Source: Streptomyces erythrochromogenes (GTDB taxonomy: Bacteria; Actinomycetota; Actinomycetes; Streptomycetales; Streptomycetaceae). From it: a stretch of 64,000 nt of DNA. Below, piece after piece: positions 8,701 to 15,896 of this stretch; position 1 is the stretch's first letter; each line of letters starts with the position of its first letter. The DNA lies in NCBI RefSeq assembly GCF_036170895.1, contig NZ_CP108036.1:4092001-4156000 (forward strand), written 5' to 3'. The notes beneath the pieces were generated by a model, which ran no database searches, was not told where the DNA came from, and worked only from the letters and a program-made list of their open reading frames with translations. Both the position numbers and the translations under genes were made by a program.

Positions 8701-9082
8701 GGCGGTGGTCCTCGACTCGCTCGGGTACCTGGACGCGGCAGAGGGCGGGCCGGCGGCCGCGCGTGCACACCGGGCCGAGGCGCTCGACCTGGCGCTGGCC
8801 GCCGGGCACGCGCCCACCCTCGCCCAGGTGCTGGTCGGCGTCGCGGACCAGGCGCTGCGGCTGGACCGGCCCCGGAAGGCGGCGCGGCTGCTGGCGGCGG
8901 CCCTGGCCGTGCGGGGCGGCCCCGACCACTCCCGGGCGGACGCCGCCCGGGTGGAGGGCGCGGCGCGCGCCGCCCTCGGCGACGCATACGCGGAGCACGA
9001 GGAGCACCCGGGGCACGGGGACCCCTCCGGGTCAGCCCCGGAGGCCGTCCGGGAGCTCGCGCGAGGCGTCCTGGTCGCCTGA
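5777..9082 (+). CDS. AfsR/SARP-family regulator with ATPase and TPR-like repeats
   Basis: An 1101-residue regulator. Residues 1-90 form an OmpR-type winged helix and 95-240 a BTAD domain with the BTAD ending EELGADPSPELSALH. Residues about 280-560 are a signal-transduction ATPase with Walker A GPGGAGKT (near 304) and Walker B LLVLDNCEH (near 376). The remaining 500 residues are alanine-rich helical TPR-like repeats. Proteins of this build activate secondary-metabolism or nitrogen genes and are switched by nucleotide binding. No biosynthetic cluster is next to it, so it may be pleiotropic. The start MRISMLGALDV is typical for the family. A pleiotropic AfsR homologue or an orphan LuxR/SARP-like ATPase would look alike. 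Confidence 0.88.
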   Translation: MRISMLGALDVRGEDGSGVGVGGTRLRALLILLALEPGRVVASDLLVDGIWAEEPPAGAANALQALVSRLRRALPGAVVESHPAGYRLAVEPDAVDVVRFERLASEGRAALARDPEAAARVLREALELWRGPALLDVAGSDFFRAPVARLSELRAAVLEDRIEADLRVGRGRELTAELTALVAEHPLRERLVGALMRALVAAGRPAEALTAYAAAREALAEELGADPSPELSALHTAVLRGEVPADAAPAPAAAAESPSPAVQSAQAAPVPLTNLRSGLASFVGRDDDLAHVASLIGAFRLTTLTGPGGAGKTRLAVQSARPLLDRFPDGVWLVELAPLGAEADVAPAVLNALALREHGAAAGDPLDRLAAALRTRTALLVLDNCEHLIEAAASLADRLLGECPGLRILATSREPLGLTGEALWPVHPLALPPRDADAAQAMSYAAVRLLNDRAAAARSGFAVTEETAAAVTRICRALDGMPLAIELAAARLRTMSAEQLAARLDDRFRLLTSGARSAPRQHRTLRAVVDWSWELLTGPERALLRRLAAFPGGATVEAAEGVCAGGPVEAYDVLDLVTSLADKSLLVTDGDGRYRMLETIRAYGLDKLAEAGEEEVVRRAHAAYFTELALAADPYLRRSEQLQWLARLTAEHDNLSAALRGAIAAGEARAAVRLVAAAGWYWWLSGHKADGAQLAAQALALPDRTGDGPDPADPGRVGSDTADPEGAEGRYEESRAVACALAVLFATAGLGDDRQTAELLREGVLLAGRTGSRHPLVRFLDPLDRILRSAAAGEAPPADAWEGAQADEDPWVRAQGLLEGAKTLLGTGGRPERAEAAIAAALAGFRGLGERWGTSFALTLLADLVARRGDHAAAIGHYEEAVAVLGELGVVEDRLYAWVRQAQLRLLAGDPAGGAATMARAQRAAAAAGWPEALAMVAHGRADLARWNGEPDLARAELARAREAIREVAVHPVFRAVVLDSLGYLDAAEGGPAAARAHRAEALDLALAAGHAPTLAQVLVGVADQALRLDRPRKAARLLAAALAVRGGPDHSRADAARVEGAARAALGDAYAEHEEHPGHGDPSGSAPEAVRELARGVLVA

Positions 9083-9194
9083 TCCCCCGGCCGCGGGCTC
9101 CGGTTCCGGCACATGGGCGCGGGGCCCGAGCCTGCCGCGGGAGGCGCGGGGCGGCCCACACCGTGTCCACATCCTGGACGACTACTCTCGTTTC

Positions 9195-10544
9195 ATGAAC
9201 GCAGAAGCCGACGCCCTCACGACCGTGAAAGACGCTGACCGGAAGCACGTCTTCCACTCCTGGTCGGCGCAGGAGCTCATCGACCCGCTCGCCGTCGCCG
9301 GCGCCGAGGGGTCGTACTTCTGGGACTACCAGGGCAACCGCTACCTCGACTTCTCGAGCGCCCTGGTCTACACGAACATCGGCTACCAGCACCCCAAGGT
9401 CACCGCGGCCGTCCAGGAGCAGGCGGCCAAGCTCTGCACCGTCGCGCCCGGCTTCGCCGTCGACGTGCGCTCCGAGGCGGCCCGGCTGATCGCCGAGCGC
9501 ACCCCGGGCGACCTAGACAAGATCTTCTTCACCAACGCCGGGGCCGAGGCCGTGGAGAACGCCGTCCGCATGGCCCGGCTGCACACCGGGCGGCCGAAGG
9601 TGCTGTCCGCGTACCGCTCGTACCACGGCGCCACCTCCACCGCGATCAACCTGACCGGTGACGCCCGCCGCTTCGGCAACGACTCCGCGACCGCCGGCGT
9701 CGTGCACTTCTGGGGGCCCTTCGCCTACCGCTCGCCCTTCTACTCGACGACGGAGGCCGAGGAGTGCGAGCGGGCCCTGCGCCACCTGGAGGACACCATC
9801 GTCTTCGAGGGCCCGCAGTCCATCGCCGCGATCATCCTGGAGACCGTCGGCGGCGCCCCCGGCGTGCTCGTGCACCCCGACGGCTACCTGCCCGGGGTGC
9901 GGGCGCTCTGCGACCGCTACGGCATCGTCTTCATCCTCGACGAGATCATGGTCGGCTTCGGGCGCACCGGCAGGTGGTTCGCCTCCGAGCACTGGGACGT
10001 CACCCCCGACCTGATCTGCTTCGCCAAGGGCGTGACCAGCGGCTACGTACCGCTGGGCGGGGTAGCCATCTCGGCGGCCATCGCCGAGACCTTCGCCCGT
10101 CGGCCCTACCCGGGCGGGCTGACGTACTCCGGGCACGTGCTCGCCTGCGCGGCCGCCGTCGCCACGATCGGGGTGATGGAGGAGGAGGGCGTCGTCGAGC
10201 AGTCCGCGCGCACCGGCTCCGAACTCCTCGGCCCCGGCCTGCGCGCGCTCGCCGAGCGCCACCCCTCGGTCGGCGAGGTACGCGGCCTCGGCACGTTCTG
10301 GGCCCTCGAACTCGTCCGCAGCAAGGAGACGCGCGAGCCGCTGGTCCCGTACAACGCGGCCGGGGCGGACAACGCGCCGATGGCGGAGTTCGGGGCGGCG
10401 TGCAAGAAGGGCGGGCTCTGGCCGCTGATCGCGGGCAACCGGATCCACGTCGCGCCGGCCTGCAACATCTCGCCGCAGGATGTGGCGAAGGGGCTGCAGA
10501 TCCTGGACGAGGCCCTGACGGTGGCCGACGCGCACACTGTCTGA
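9195..10544 (+). CDS. Class III aminotransferase (PLP-dependent)
   Basis: A 449-residue fold-type I aminotransferase. Visible are the cofactor phosphate region FFTNAGAEAVENAVRMAR, the YRSYHGAT segment, FILDEIMVGFGRTG with the PLP-nitrogen Asp, and the lysine that forms the Schiff base in LICFAKGVTSGYVPLGG. Family members use omega-amino acids, taurine, beta-alanine or amines with pyruvate or 2-oxoglutarate. The substrate is not set by sequence. The start ATG 9195 gives MNAEADALTTV; the frame before it is antisense-like sequence. It lies 263 bases upstream of urate oxidase on the same strand, which might mean a role in nitrogen salvage, but this is only positional. Confidence 0.88.
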   Translation: MNAEADALTTVKDADRKHVFHSWSAQELIDPLAVAGAEGSYFWDYQGNRYLDFSSALVYTNIGYQHPKVTAAVQEQAAKLCTVAPGFAVDVRSEAARLIAERTPGDLDKIFFTNAGAEAVENAVRMARLHTGRPKVLSAYRSYHGATSTAINLTGDARRFGNDSATAGVVHFWGPFAYRSPFYSTTEAEECERALRHLEDTIVFEGPQSIAAIILETVGGAPGVLVHPDGYLPGVRALCDRYGIVFILDEIMVGFGRTGRWFASEHWDVTPDLICFAKGVTSGYVPLGGVAISAAIAETFARRPYPGGLTYSGHVLACAAAVATIGVMEEEGVVEQSARTGSELLGPGLRALAERHPSVGEVRGLGTFWALELVRSKETREPLVPYNAAGADNAPMAEFGAACKKGGLWPLIAGNRIHVAPACNISPQDVAKGLQILDEALTVADAHTV

Positions 10545-10807
10545 CCTGCGAATCTGTGGGGTCGCCCAATCCGCTGGTGCCGGTGTTCGGAGGATCCGTG
10601 CGGTGGTTAAGCCGCCGTACACATGCTGCAATCCGTGCAGGCCACCTACGTCGAATCAGGCCAAGCACCTACGGACCGGGATGCACGTCAGTCCCGGGGC
10701 GGCCCCCTCGGGGCCGAACGGCGGGGAGCGGGATGACCGCTGGACGCCGGGCGTACGGGATCCAGAAGTACGGACTCCGTGTTCCCGAGTACCCGAAGGA
10801 AGACAGC

Positions 10808-11725
10808 ATGAGCAAGCACGTCCTGGCCCAGAACCAGTACGGCAAGGCCGAGAACCGCATCGTGAAGGTGACCCGCAAGGGCAACGACGGTTCCTGGCAC
10901 GAGATCCGCGACCTCAACGTCTCGGTCGCGCTCCGCGGTGAGTTCCGCGACGTCCACCTCACCGGCGACAACGCCAACTGCCTGCCGACCGACACCACCA
11001 AGAACACGGTGTACGCCTTCGGCAAGGAGCACGGCATCGAGTCGCCGGAGGCCTTCGGCATCCTGCTCGCCAAGCACTTCGTCTCCTCGCAGGCGCCGAT
11101 CCGCGAGGCCCAGATCCGCATCGAGGAATTCGCCTGGGAGCGCATCCCGGTCCCCACGCGCAAGGAGCAGCACTCCTTCGCCCTCAAGGGCCAGGAGGTG
11201 CGCACCGCGCAGATCACCTACAGCGAGACGACGGGCCTGCAGGTCATCTCGGGCCTGAAGGACCTGACGGTGATGAACTCGACGAACTCCGAGTTCCACG
11301 GCTACATCAAGGACAAGTACACGACGCTCAAGGAGGCGTACGACCGCATCCTGGCGACCAAGGTCACCGCGCGCTGGGCGCACTCGGCGCTGGCCGCCGA
11401 CGACCCCGGTCACGACTGGGACCAGTCGTACAAGAAGGTCCGCAAGAACATGCTGGAGGCCTTCGCGGAGACGTACTCGTACTCGCTGCAGCAGACCCTG
11501 AACCAGATGGCCGAGCGGGTGCTCGACAACTGCCCCAGGGTCAACGAGGTGCGGCTCAACCTCCCCAACAAGCACCACTTCCTCGTCGACCTGGAGCCCT
11601 TCGGCCTCAAGAACGACAACGAGGTCTACTTCGCGGCGGACCGCATGTACGGCCTGATCGAGGGCACCGTCCACCGTGACGGCGTGCAGCCGGTGATCGC
11701 GACGTCCGACTGGATCGTGGCGTAG
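10808..11725 (+). CDS. Urate oxidase (uricase)
   Basis: A 305-residue cofactor-free oxidase made of two T-fold halves, converting urate and O2 to 5-hydroxyisourate and H2O2. The catalytic pair is present: Lys13 in QYGKAENRIVKV and Thr61 in PTDTTKNTVYAF. The C-terminal half has NSTNSEFHGY and LPNKHHFLVDLEPFG with its catalytic-site His. GAAGGAAGAC lies just before the ATG. The genes for the later steps of urate breakdown (HIU hydrolase, OHCU decarboxylase) are absent from the window. The 263-base leader upstream (10545-10807) contains only a small hairpin GGCCCCCTCGGGGCC at 10701-10715 and no recognised riboswitch. Confidence 0.95.
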   Translation: MSKHVLAQNQYGKAENRIVKVTRKGNDGSWHEIRDLNVSVALRGEFRDVHLTGDNANCLPTDTTKNTVYAFGKEHGIESPEAFGILLAKHFVSSQAPIREAQIRIEEFAWERIPVPTRKEQHSFALKGQEVRTAQITYSETTGLQVISGLKDLTVMNSTNSEFHGYIKDKYTTLKEAYDRILATKVTARWAHSALAADDPGHDWDQSYKKVRKNMLEAFAETYSYSLQQTLNQMAERVLDNCPRVNEVRLNLPNKHHFLVDLEPFGLKNDNEVYFAADRMYGLIEGTVHRDGVQPVIATSDWIVA

Positions 11726-11743
11726 CCCGCCCGCGCCCGTCGC

Positions 11744-11784
11744 GGGCCGGGCCCGGACCGCGTCGCGGGGTCCGGGCCCGGCCC
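11744..11784. terminator. Bidirectional terminator hairpin
   Basis: A 16-base perfect stem (arms 11744-11759 and 11769-11784, GGGCCGGGCCCGGACC) separates the convergent urate oxidase and histidine phosphatase-like genes. Confidence 0.8.
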
Positions 11785-11786
11785 CG

Positions 11787-12251
11787 CTACGTCCCGGGCA
11801 GTTCGTCCTGCGGCCGGCCCACGAGGAGGTTCCAGCGCCCGGCCCGTCCGGTCAGGGTGGTGACCCACTCCGGCCGCACGTCGAGCCGCCAGAAGGCCGC
11901 CGCCGGGAGTTCCAGGGCGTGGACCACGGCCGCCCGTACGACGGCCTGGTCGACCTGGGCCCGGTGCGTGCCCGGGGCCAGTGCGGCCAGCTCCGCCCCG
12001 ACGCGGGCAATCAGCGCGTCCACGGACTCCCCGCCCGGGGGTGCGTACCCGGGGTCCGTCAGCCAGGCGTGCAGGGCCTCCGGGGCCTGGGCCGCCACCT
12101 CGTCCAGGGTGCGTCCGGCCCACTCCCCGGTGTTCTGACCGCGCAGGCCCTCGTAGCCGGGACAGGGTCGTGCGTGACCGAAACGGCCCTGTCGGGCCGC
12201 TGCGTCCAATGGGGGGCGCACGAGGTGAACACGCACCGACTGACTCTTCAT
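11787..12251 (-). CDS. Histidine phosphatase-like protein, internally shortened
   Basis: A 154-residue protein whose second half (GEWAGRTLDEVAAQAPEAL, then PGGESVDALIARVG and VDQAVVRAAVVHALELP) matches the histidine phosphatase-like proteins that accompany CbtAB in Streptomyces. Those relatives are about 190 residues; here some 40 residues are missing between the first strand (VRVHLVRPPLDAA) and the GEWAGRTL segment. The usual R-H-G catalytic motif is not visible, so activity is doubtful. The gene is divergent from cbtB and its start lies just outside the cobalamin riboswitch on the other strand. It may be a decaying gene. Confidence 0.55.
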   Translation of the reverse strand: MKSQSVRVHLVRPPLDAAARQGRFGHARPCPGYEGLRGQNTGEWAGRTLDEVAAQAPEALHAWLTDPGYAPPGGESVDALIARVGAELAALAPGTHRAQVDQAVVRAAVVHALELPAAAFWRLDVRPEWVTTLTGRAGRWNLLVGRPQDELPGT

Positions 12252-12269
12252 AAGGGGAGCGTAAGCGCG

Positions 12270-12410
12270 GTACCGTCACGAACGAGACAAGTCCACGACG
12301 ACGGTACGACGGAAGCACCGGTGAGAATCCGGCACGGTCGCGCCACTGTGAATCCTCCCGGAGGGGGAGGCAAGTCAGACCCGCCACCGTCGTCGAGCGC
12401 ACCACTGACC
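12270..12410 (+). promoter_or_regulatory. Cobalamin riboswitch upstream of cbtB
   Basis: The segment contains the cobalamin aptamer core GGTGAGAATCC (about 12320-12330) followed by GCGCCACTGTGA (about 12340-12351) and a B12-box-like GCAAGTCAGACCC (about 12370-12382). The outer helix can form between CGACGACGGT (12296-12305) and ACCGTCGTCG (12386-12395), a perfect ten-base pairing. It is on the strand of cbtB, whose ATG follows 46 bases after the outer helix with a GGAGG at 12429-12433. B12 binding would be expected to lower expression of the CbtAB cobalt uptake genes. Confidence 0.88.
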
Positions 12411-12440
12411 GGGACGCGTGTTCCCTCTGGAGGTTCTGCA

Positions 12441-12656
12441 ATGGCCAACTCCGCCGTGCCCACGACGAACGCCCCCGCCATCGCCCCCATCTCGCTCTCC
12501 GCACTCGCCCCCTGGGCGGTGTTCGTCGGCGTCCTGATGCTGGTCCTGCTCTACTTCGTCGGCGCCGAGCAGGGCGCCACCGCCGTCTTCGAGGGCGAGA
12601 CCATCCACGAGTGGCTGCACGACGGCCGCCACCTGCTCGGGTTCCCCTGCCACTGA
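12441..12656 (+). CDS. cbtB: CbtB, small subunit of predicted cobalt transporter
   Basis: A 71-residue protein with one membrane helix (about residues 20-42, ALAPWAVFVGVLMLVLLYFV) and a His-rich C-terminal tail HEWLHDGRHLLGFPCH, the predicted metal-binding site of the family. It pairs with CbtA. Its ATG has TCTGGAGG nine bases upstream, and the whole leader is a cobalamin riboswitch, which supports a cobalt role independent of homology. Only 62 bases separate it from cbtA. Confidence 0.93.
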   Translation: MANSAVPTTNAPAIAPISLSALAPWAVFVGVLMLVLLYFVGAEQGATAVFEGETIHEWLHDGRHLLGFPCH

Positions 12657-12718
12657 TCCGCTTCCCCTGCCACCGACCACCCCTCGGCACGGGATCCGTC
12701 TCAGCAAGGGAACCGACC

Positions 12719-13474
12719 ATGAACTCCGCATCCCCCCGCACCCTGCTCGTCCGGGGCATGCTCGCCGGCCTGCTGGCCGGCGTGGCCGCCTTCCTCGTCG
12801 CGTACCTCCTCGGTGAGTCCAAGGTGGACGCGGCCATCGCCATCGAAGAGGCCGCCGCCGGGGCCGGACACGACCACGGCGGGGAGGCCCCGGTCAGCCG
12901 GGCCCTCCAGGCCACGGCCGGTCTCGGCACCGGCGTCGTGCTCTACGGCGTCGCGCTCGGCGGCATCGCCGCGCTCGTCCACTGCTTCGCGCTCGGCCGC
13001 ATCGGCCGCTTCGGCCCGCGGGCGACGGCGGCGCTGGTCACCGCGGGCCTGTTCGTCACCGTGACCCTGGTGCCCTTCTTCAAGTACCCCGCCAACCCGC
13101 CGGCCGTCGGCGACCCCGACACGGCGGCCCGGCGGACCGCCCTCTACCTCCTGATGATCGTCCTGAGCTCGCTGCTGGCCGCCGGCGCGGTGATCCTCGG
13201 GCGGCGGCTCGCGCCGAAACTCGGCAACTGGAACGCGTCGGTCACCGCCGGTGCGGCCTTCGTCGTACTCATCGGAATCTCATACGCCGCCCTGCCCGGC
13301 ATCAACGAGGTCCCGGCCGGCTTCCCGGCCGCTCTGATCTGGGACTTCCGCCTCGCGTCCCTGGCCATCCAGACCACGCTGTGGACGACTTTCGGCCTGG
13401 CCTTCGGTTTTCTAGCCGAACGGGCCCTTGTGCCCGTCCCCGCACCCAAGGAGGCTGTGCAGCCGACGAGTTGA
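12719..13474 (+). CDS. cbtA: CbtA, membrane subunit of predicted cobalt transporter
   Basis: A 251-residue membrane protein with about six hydrophobic helices. An early loop carries GHDHGGEAP, a His/Asp cluster that may bind the metal, and the KYPANPP segment is a family hallmark. It is the large subunit of the CbtAB cobalt importer that is regulated by B12 in many bacteria. The ATG follows CAAGGGAACCGACC. The genes cbtB, cbtA and the next small membrane gene read in one direction with short gaps. Confidence 0.92.
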   Translation: MNSASPRTLLVRGMLAGLLAGVAAFLVAYLLGESKVDAAIAIEEAAAGAGHDHGGEAPVSRALQATAGLGTGVVLYGVALGGIAALVHCFALGRIGRFGPRATAALVTAGLFVTVTLVPFFKYPANPPAVGDPDTAARRTALYLLMIVLSSLLAAGAVILGRRLAPKLGNWNASVTAGAAFVVLIGISYAALPGINEVPAGFPAALIWDFRLASLAIQTTLWTTFGLAFGFLAERALVPVPAPKEAVQPTS

Positions 13475-13494
13475 CGATGAAAGGCCGATAGTCC

Positions 13495-13737
13495 ATGGCG
13501 ACGGCGATCAGGGAATGGCGGGGCTGGACGGGTGCCGCACCCTTCTGGCTGAATTCCTTCCTGCTGCTCCTGGCCCCCTGCTGCGCCGTGACGCTGTTCG
13601 GCCAGATCGGCATCATCGCCGCCCTGGCCGCGCTCGGCGGCCTGGCCCGCCACCTCTGGTACGGCGACTACGGCCATCCGGCCATGCACCTGGCCGCCGC
13701 GCTCATGGGGGCGGGCACGGCGGCCGTCGTCCTGTGA
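13495..13737 (+). CDS. Small membrane protein downstream of cbtA
   Basis: An 80-residue protein with hydrophobic stretches at about 17-50 and 60-80. The CC pair at residues 29-30 and two His near residues 53 and 61 could bind a metal. It begins 20 bases after cbtA on the same strand, so it is likely in the cbt operon. I do not recognise the family; a helper of cobalt transport is an inference from position. Confidence 0.6.
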   Translation: MATAIREWRGWTGAAPFWLNSFLLLLAPCCAVTLFGQIGIIAALAALGGLARHLWYGDYGHPAMHLAAALMGAGTAAVVL

Positions 13738-13971
13738 CCGGGCCGGCCGGGGTCACCGGGCGCCACCGACCCCTCACCCGTTCGGGCGTATCCGCGCCGG
13801 CCCCGGCCGCCGGTGCGCCGAACCGGTGCGAGCTGCGAAGACTCCCCGATCGTGCGAAGACACGCCCGTGACTCCATGTCAGTCCCTCGTGTTTCACGGT
13901 GTGCCGATGGGCAGAGGAAGTGTCCACTGCTCACATGACCCGGCCGCACGAGCCGGACAGGAGGGAATCCC

Positions 13972-14571
13972 ATGCCCCGCGCCAAGTGGGTCGTCGCATC
14001 TTTGACGGTGGCTCTGCTGTCCACCACCGTCGTGGTGTTGCAGCGGACCGAGGGTGCCGCGCCCGCAGCCTCGACCACCGACGACGCACTGCCCTCGCGG
14101 GCGCTGGGCCTGTCCGGCCACCGCCGTCTCGTGCGGGAGCTGGAGCAGTCCGGCGAGAACCGTCCCGGGGAGGCGACCCGGCCGCGCAGGGTCGCCGCCG
14201 GGCCGCTGAGGACGGTTTCCGGGCCCCTGCGGGCCGCCCGGCCGCTGCGGTTGCGCATCCCGAGCACGGACGTCGACGTGCCGTTCGGCGGCCAGGACGA
14301 GGAGGCGTCCTGGGACTCCGCGGGGCCGGCGCCGGGTGCCGCCGGAACCGCCGTGGTCACCGGAACCGCGCTGCGACTGGGGGAGTTGCGCCGAGGCCGG
14401 ACCGTCGAGATCCTGCGCACGGACCGCCGTACGGCCGTGTTCACCGTCGTACGGGTCTCGCCCGGCAGGGCCTCCGAGTGGGAGGAGCCGCCCGGCCGCG
14501 CCCAACTGCGGGTGATCGACGGGGAGACCGCCGTGCTGGCTCGGCTGACAGGACACCGCAGCAGCAGTTGA
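13972..14571 (+). CDS. Sortase-fold-like exported protein without a catalytic Cys
   Basis: A 199-residue protein with an N-terminal hydrophobic segment (WVVASLTVALLSTTVVVL, about 6-23) and a proline/arginine-rich linker. Residues 90-195 follow the sortase E/F barrel: LRIPSTDVDVPF, SAGPAPGAAGTAVVTGT, LGELRRGRTVEIL, TDRRTAVFTVVRV and LRVIDGETAVLARL. The expected G-H motif reads T-G-T-A, and no cysteine exists anywhere in the protein, so transpeptidation is not possible. It may be a structural or binding derivative, or a decaying gene. The ATG at 13972 has GACAGGAGGGAATCCC upstream, a strong ribosome site, which argues it is still translated. Confidence 0.6.
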   Translation: MPRAKWVVASLTVALLSTTVVVLQRTEGAAPAASTTDDALPSRALGLSGHRRLVRELEQSGENRPGEATRPRRVAAGPLRTVSGPLRAARPLRLRIPSTDVDVPFGGQDEEASWDSAGPAPGAAGTAVVTGTALRLGELRRGRTVEILRTDRRTAVFTVVRVSPGRASEWEEPPGRAQLRVIDGETAVLARLTGHRSSS

Positions 14572-14674
14572 CCTCTGGCGGGCTGTCAGCCGAGGGGAGT
14601 GTCTTCGTCCCCCGGTCGGGGGCTTCTCGAGGTCCGTCCGGGAGTCTTCCGGCGTGGCGGGGCACACCCCTCGC

Positions 14675-15052
14675 ATGACCTGGAGGCGACACGCACGCAC
14701 GGCACTGACGAGGGCGCTCACCGCGGCCTGCGTCGTGCTGCTGTGCGTGTTCGGTGCCGGTCCGGCCGGTGCGGCCGCGGCGGAGTACCGCCCGGCTTCC
14801 TCGGCCCCCGTGGAGCCCATGGCCCCCGGCGAGCCCGCCGAACCCACGGAGGGCCAGTCCGATCCCGCAGCCGATCCCGAGGCACGCGCAGCCGTACGGT
14901 CGGCCGCGCGCGGGCCGGTCTGCGTGCAGCGGACCCCGCTCGCGATGTTTCACGTGAAACAGAGCGATGCCCCGGGGCGCGGGCCCCGCACGGGAGCGGC
15001 CGAACCGGCCCTGTCCCTGCGGACGGTGCGGAGCATGGTGCTGCGCTGCTGA
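14675..15052 (+). CDS. Small secreted protein containing a parS site in its gene
   Basis: A 125-residue protein with a clear Sec signal (TAACVVLLCVFGAGPAGAAAA) followed by a Pro/Glu-rich region and a low-complexity tail ending in Cys. No domain was recognised. ATG 14675 is preferred to GTG 14654 as it begins right before the basic n-region of the signal peptide. Residues M-F-H-V-K-Q are encoded by a perfect ParB site (14947-14960), so part of this coding sequence may be constrained by chromosome segregation rather than by protein function. The reading frame could be of marginal biological importance. Confidence 0.5.
   Translation: MTWRRHARTALTRALTAACVVLLCVFGAGPAGAAAAEYRPASSAPVEPMAPGEPAEPTEGQSDPAADPEARAAVRSAARGPVCVQRTPLAMFHVKQSDAPGRGPRTGAAEPALSLRTVRSMVLRC
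14947..14960. other. parS site (ParB-binding) inside a coding region
   Basis: The sequence GTTTCACGTGAAAC is a perfect match to the Streptomyces 14-bp parS consensus. It sits inside the small secreted-protein gene. parS sites cluster near oriC in Streptomyces and seed the ParB complexes that separate chromosomes at sporulation. Confidence 0.9.
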
Positions 15053-15109
15053 GCGGACCGAGTCCCCAGCGCATCCCCCACACCCCCCTGAGCACCGTGA
15101 GGTTCCGCC

Positions 15110-15328
15110 ATGCCCATCGACCCGTACGCCGCACTGAACGCCATGCTCCGCGCCGAGGTCTCCCGCTTCGCGCCGCCCGTCCGCCAGGCCGAGCCGATCG
15201 CCCCGCCGAAGACCCCGGCCCCGTCCGTCGAGGACGAGAGTGAACCGCAGCAGGCCACGGCCGCACAGACGGCCGTGGCCTCCCGGACGGTCAGTGCGAG
15301 GGCGGCGGCCGGCGACTCGGCCGCGTAG
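15110..15328 (+). CDS. Small hypothetical hydrophilic protein
   Basis: A 72-residue protein that starts MPIDPYAALNAMLRAEVSRF and is Pro/Ala/Glu-rich, with no signal peptide or membrane segment. The N-terminal helix looks real but the C-terminal half is low complexity. It follows the secreted protein gene on the same strand and precedes a strong hairpin (15349-15398), consistent with an expressed transcript. No family recognised. Confidence 0.5.
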   Translation: MPIDPYAALNAMLRAEVSRFAPPVRQAEPIAPPKTPAPSVEDESEPQQATAAQTAVASRTVSARAAAGDSAA

Positions 15329-15348
15329 CGGCCGCGCGCGGACATGGA

Positions 15349-15398
15349 GGGGCGCCGGCTCCCCACCCTCGACCACGGGCGGGAGAGGCCGGCGCCCC
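15349..15398. terminator. Terminator hairpin
   Basis: Eleven-base arms GGGGCGCCGGC (15349-15359) and GCCGGCGCCCC (15388-15398) flank a 28-base loop. It lies between the rightward small gene ending at 15328 and the leftward membrane gene ending at 15426. Confidence 0.65.
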
Positions 15399-15425
15399 TG
15401 CGAAGAGCCGGGCGGGCGGTCCTGC

Positions 15426-15830
15426 TCAGTCCTCGTGCGTGTAGTAGCGGTAGAAGGCGGTGGCGCCGACGCCCACGGCGACCGCCAGGCCTATCACCAC
15501 GGACTTCAGGATGGACTCGTCGGTGAGGCTGTGCAGGTAGCCCACCGCGATGCCGCCGAAGGCTCCGTAGGCGGCGGCGTGGAGCTCGCGCATCATCCGG
15601 GGGCCGACCCTGGCCAGGCCGAACATGATCCCCGCGAAGATCACGCCGCAGAGGATGCCGTAGAAGACGTTGGCCGCGGTGACCGGGCCCTCCTGGCGTT
15701 CGATGAACGCGCACCAGACCCCGTAGACCAGTCCGAGGAGCAGCGGCCTCACGTAGGCGCCCTTGCTCAGGTGGGTCATGTCCGCCATCTGCCGGTGCTG
15801 CCTGGGGGCAGCGGGTGCCGCATGTGCCAT
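15426..15830 (-). CDS. Membrane protein of unknown function (three to four helices)
   Basis: A 134-residue protein starting MAHAAPAAPRQHRQ, with hydrophobic helices around residues 30-45, 50-75, 85-100 and 105-128. It contains several conserved-looking Gly-rich helix faces but no known motif. ATG 15830 is chosen over an upstream start because GAGGAG lies eight bases before it. It stands alone on this strand, followed (upstream) by the RidA gene. No family recognised. Confidence 0.65.
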   Translation of the reverse strand: MAHAAPAAPRQHRQMADMTHLSKGAYVRPLLLGLVYGVWCAFIERQEGPVTAANVFYGILCGVIFAGIMFGLARVGPRMMRELHAAAYGAFGGIAVGYLHSLTDESILKSVVIGLAVAVGVGATAFYRYYTHED

Positions 15831-15896
15831 GACGGGCTCCTCTCTCCCATCCTCCAGGGCACACCCGCCGCCTCCGACCGGCAAGTGGATCAGCGG

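Noticed and set aside
5351..9016. A very long reading frame on the opposite strand of the SARP regulator gene (and similar long antisense frames elsewhere)
   Set aside because: High GC leaves few stops in antisense frames; these show no domain pattern, while the sense strand has clear motifs.
10545..10807. A possible riboswitch ahead of urate oxidase
   Set aside because: Only a small GC hairpin (10701-10715) is visible; no known aptamer core could be recognised.
13885..13902. A GTTTCACG half of a ParB site followed by GTGTGCC
   Set aside because: Only the left half matches; the right half lacks the AAAC symmetry, so it is not a credible parS.
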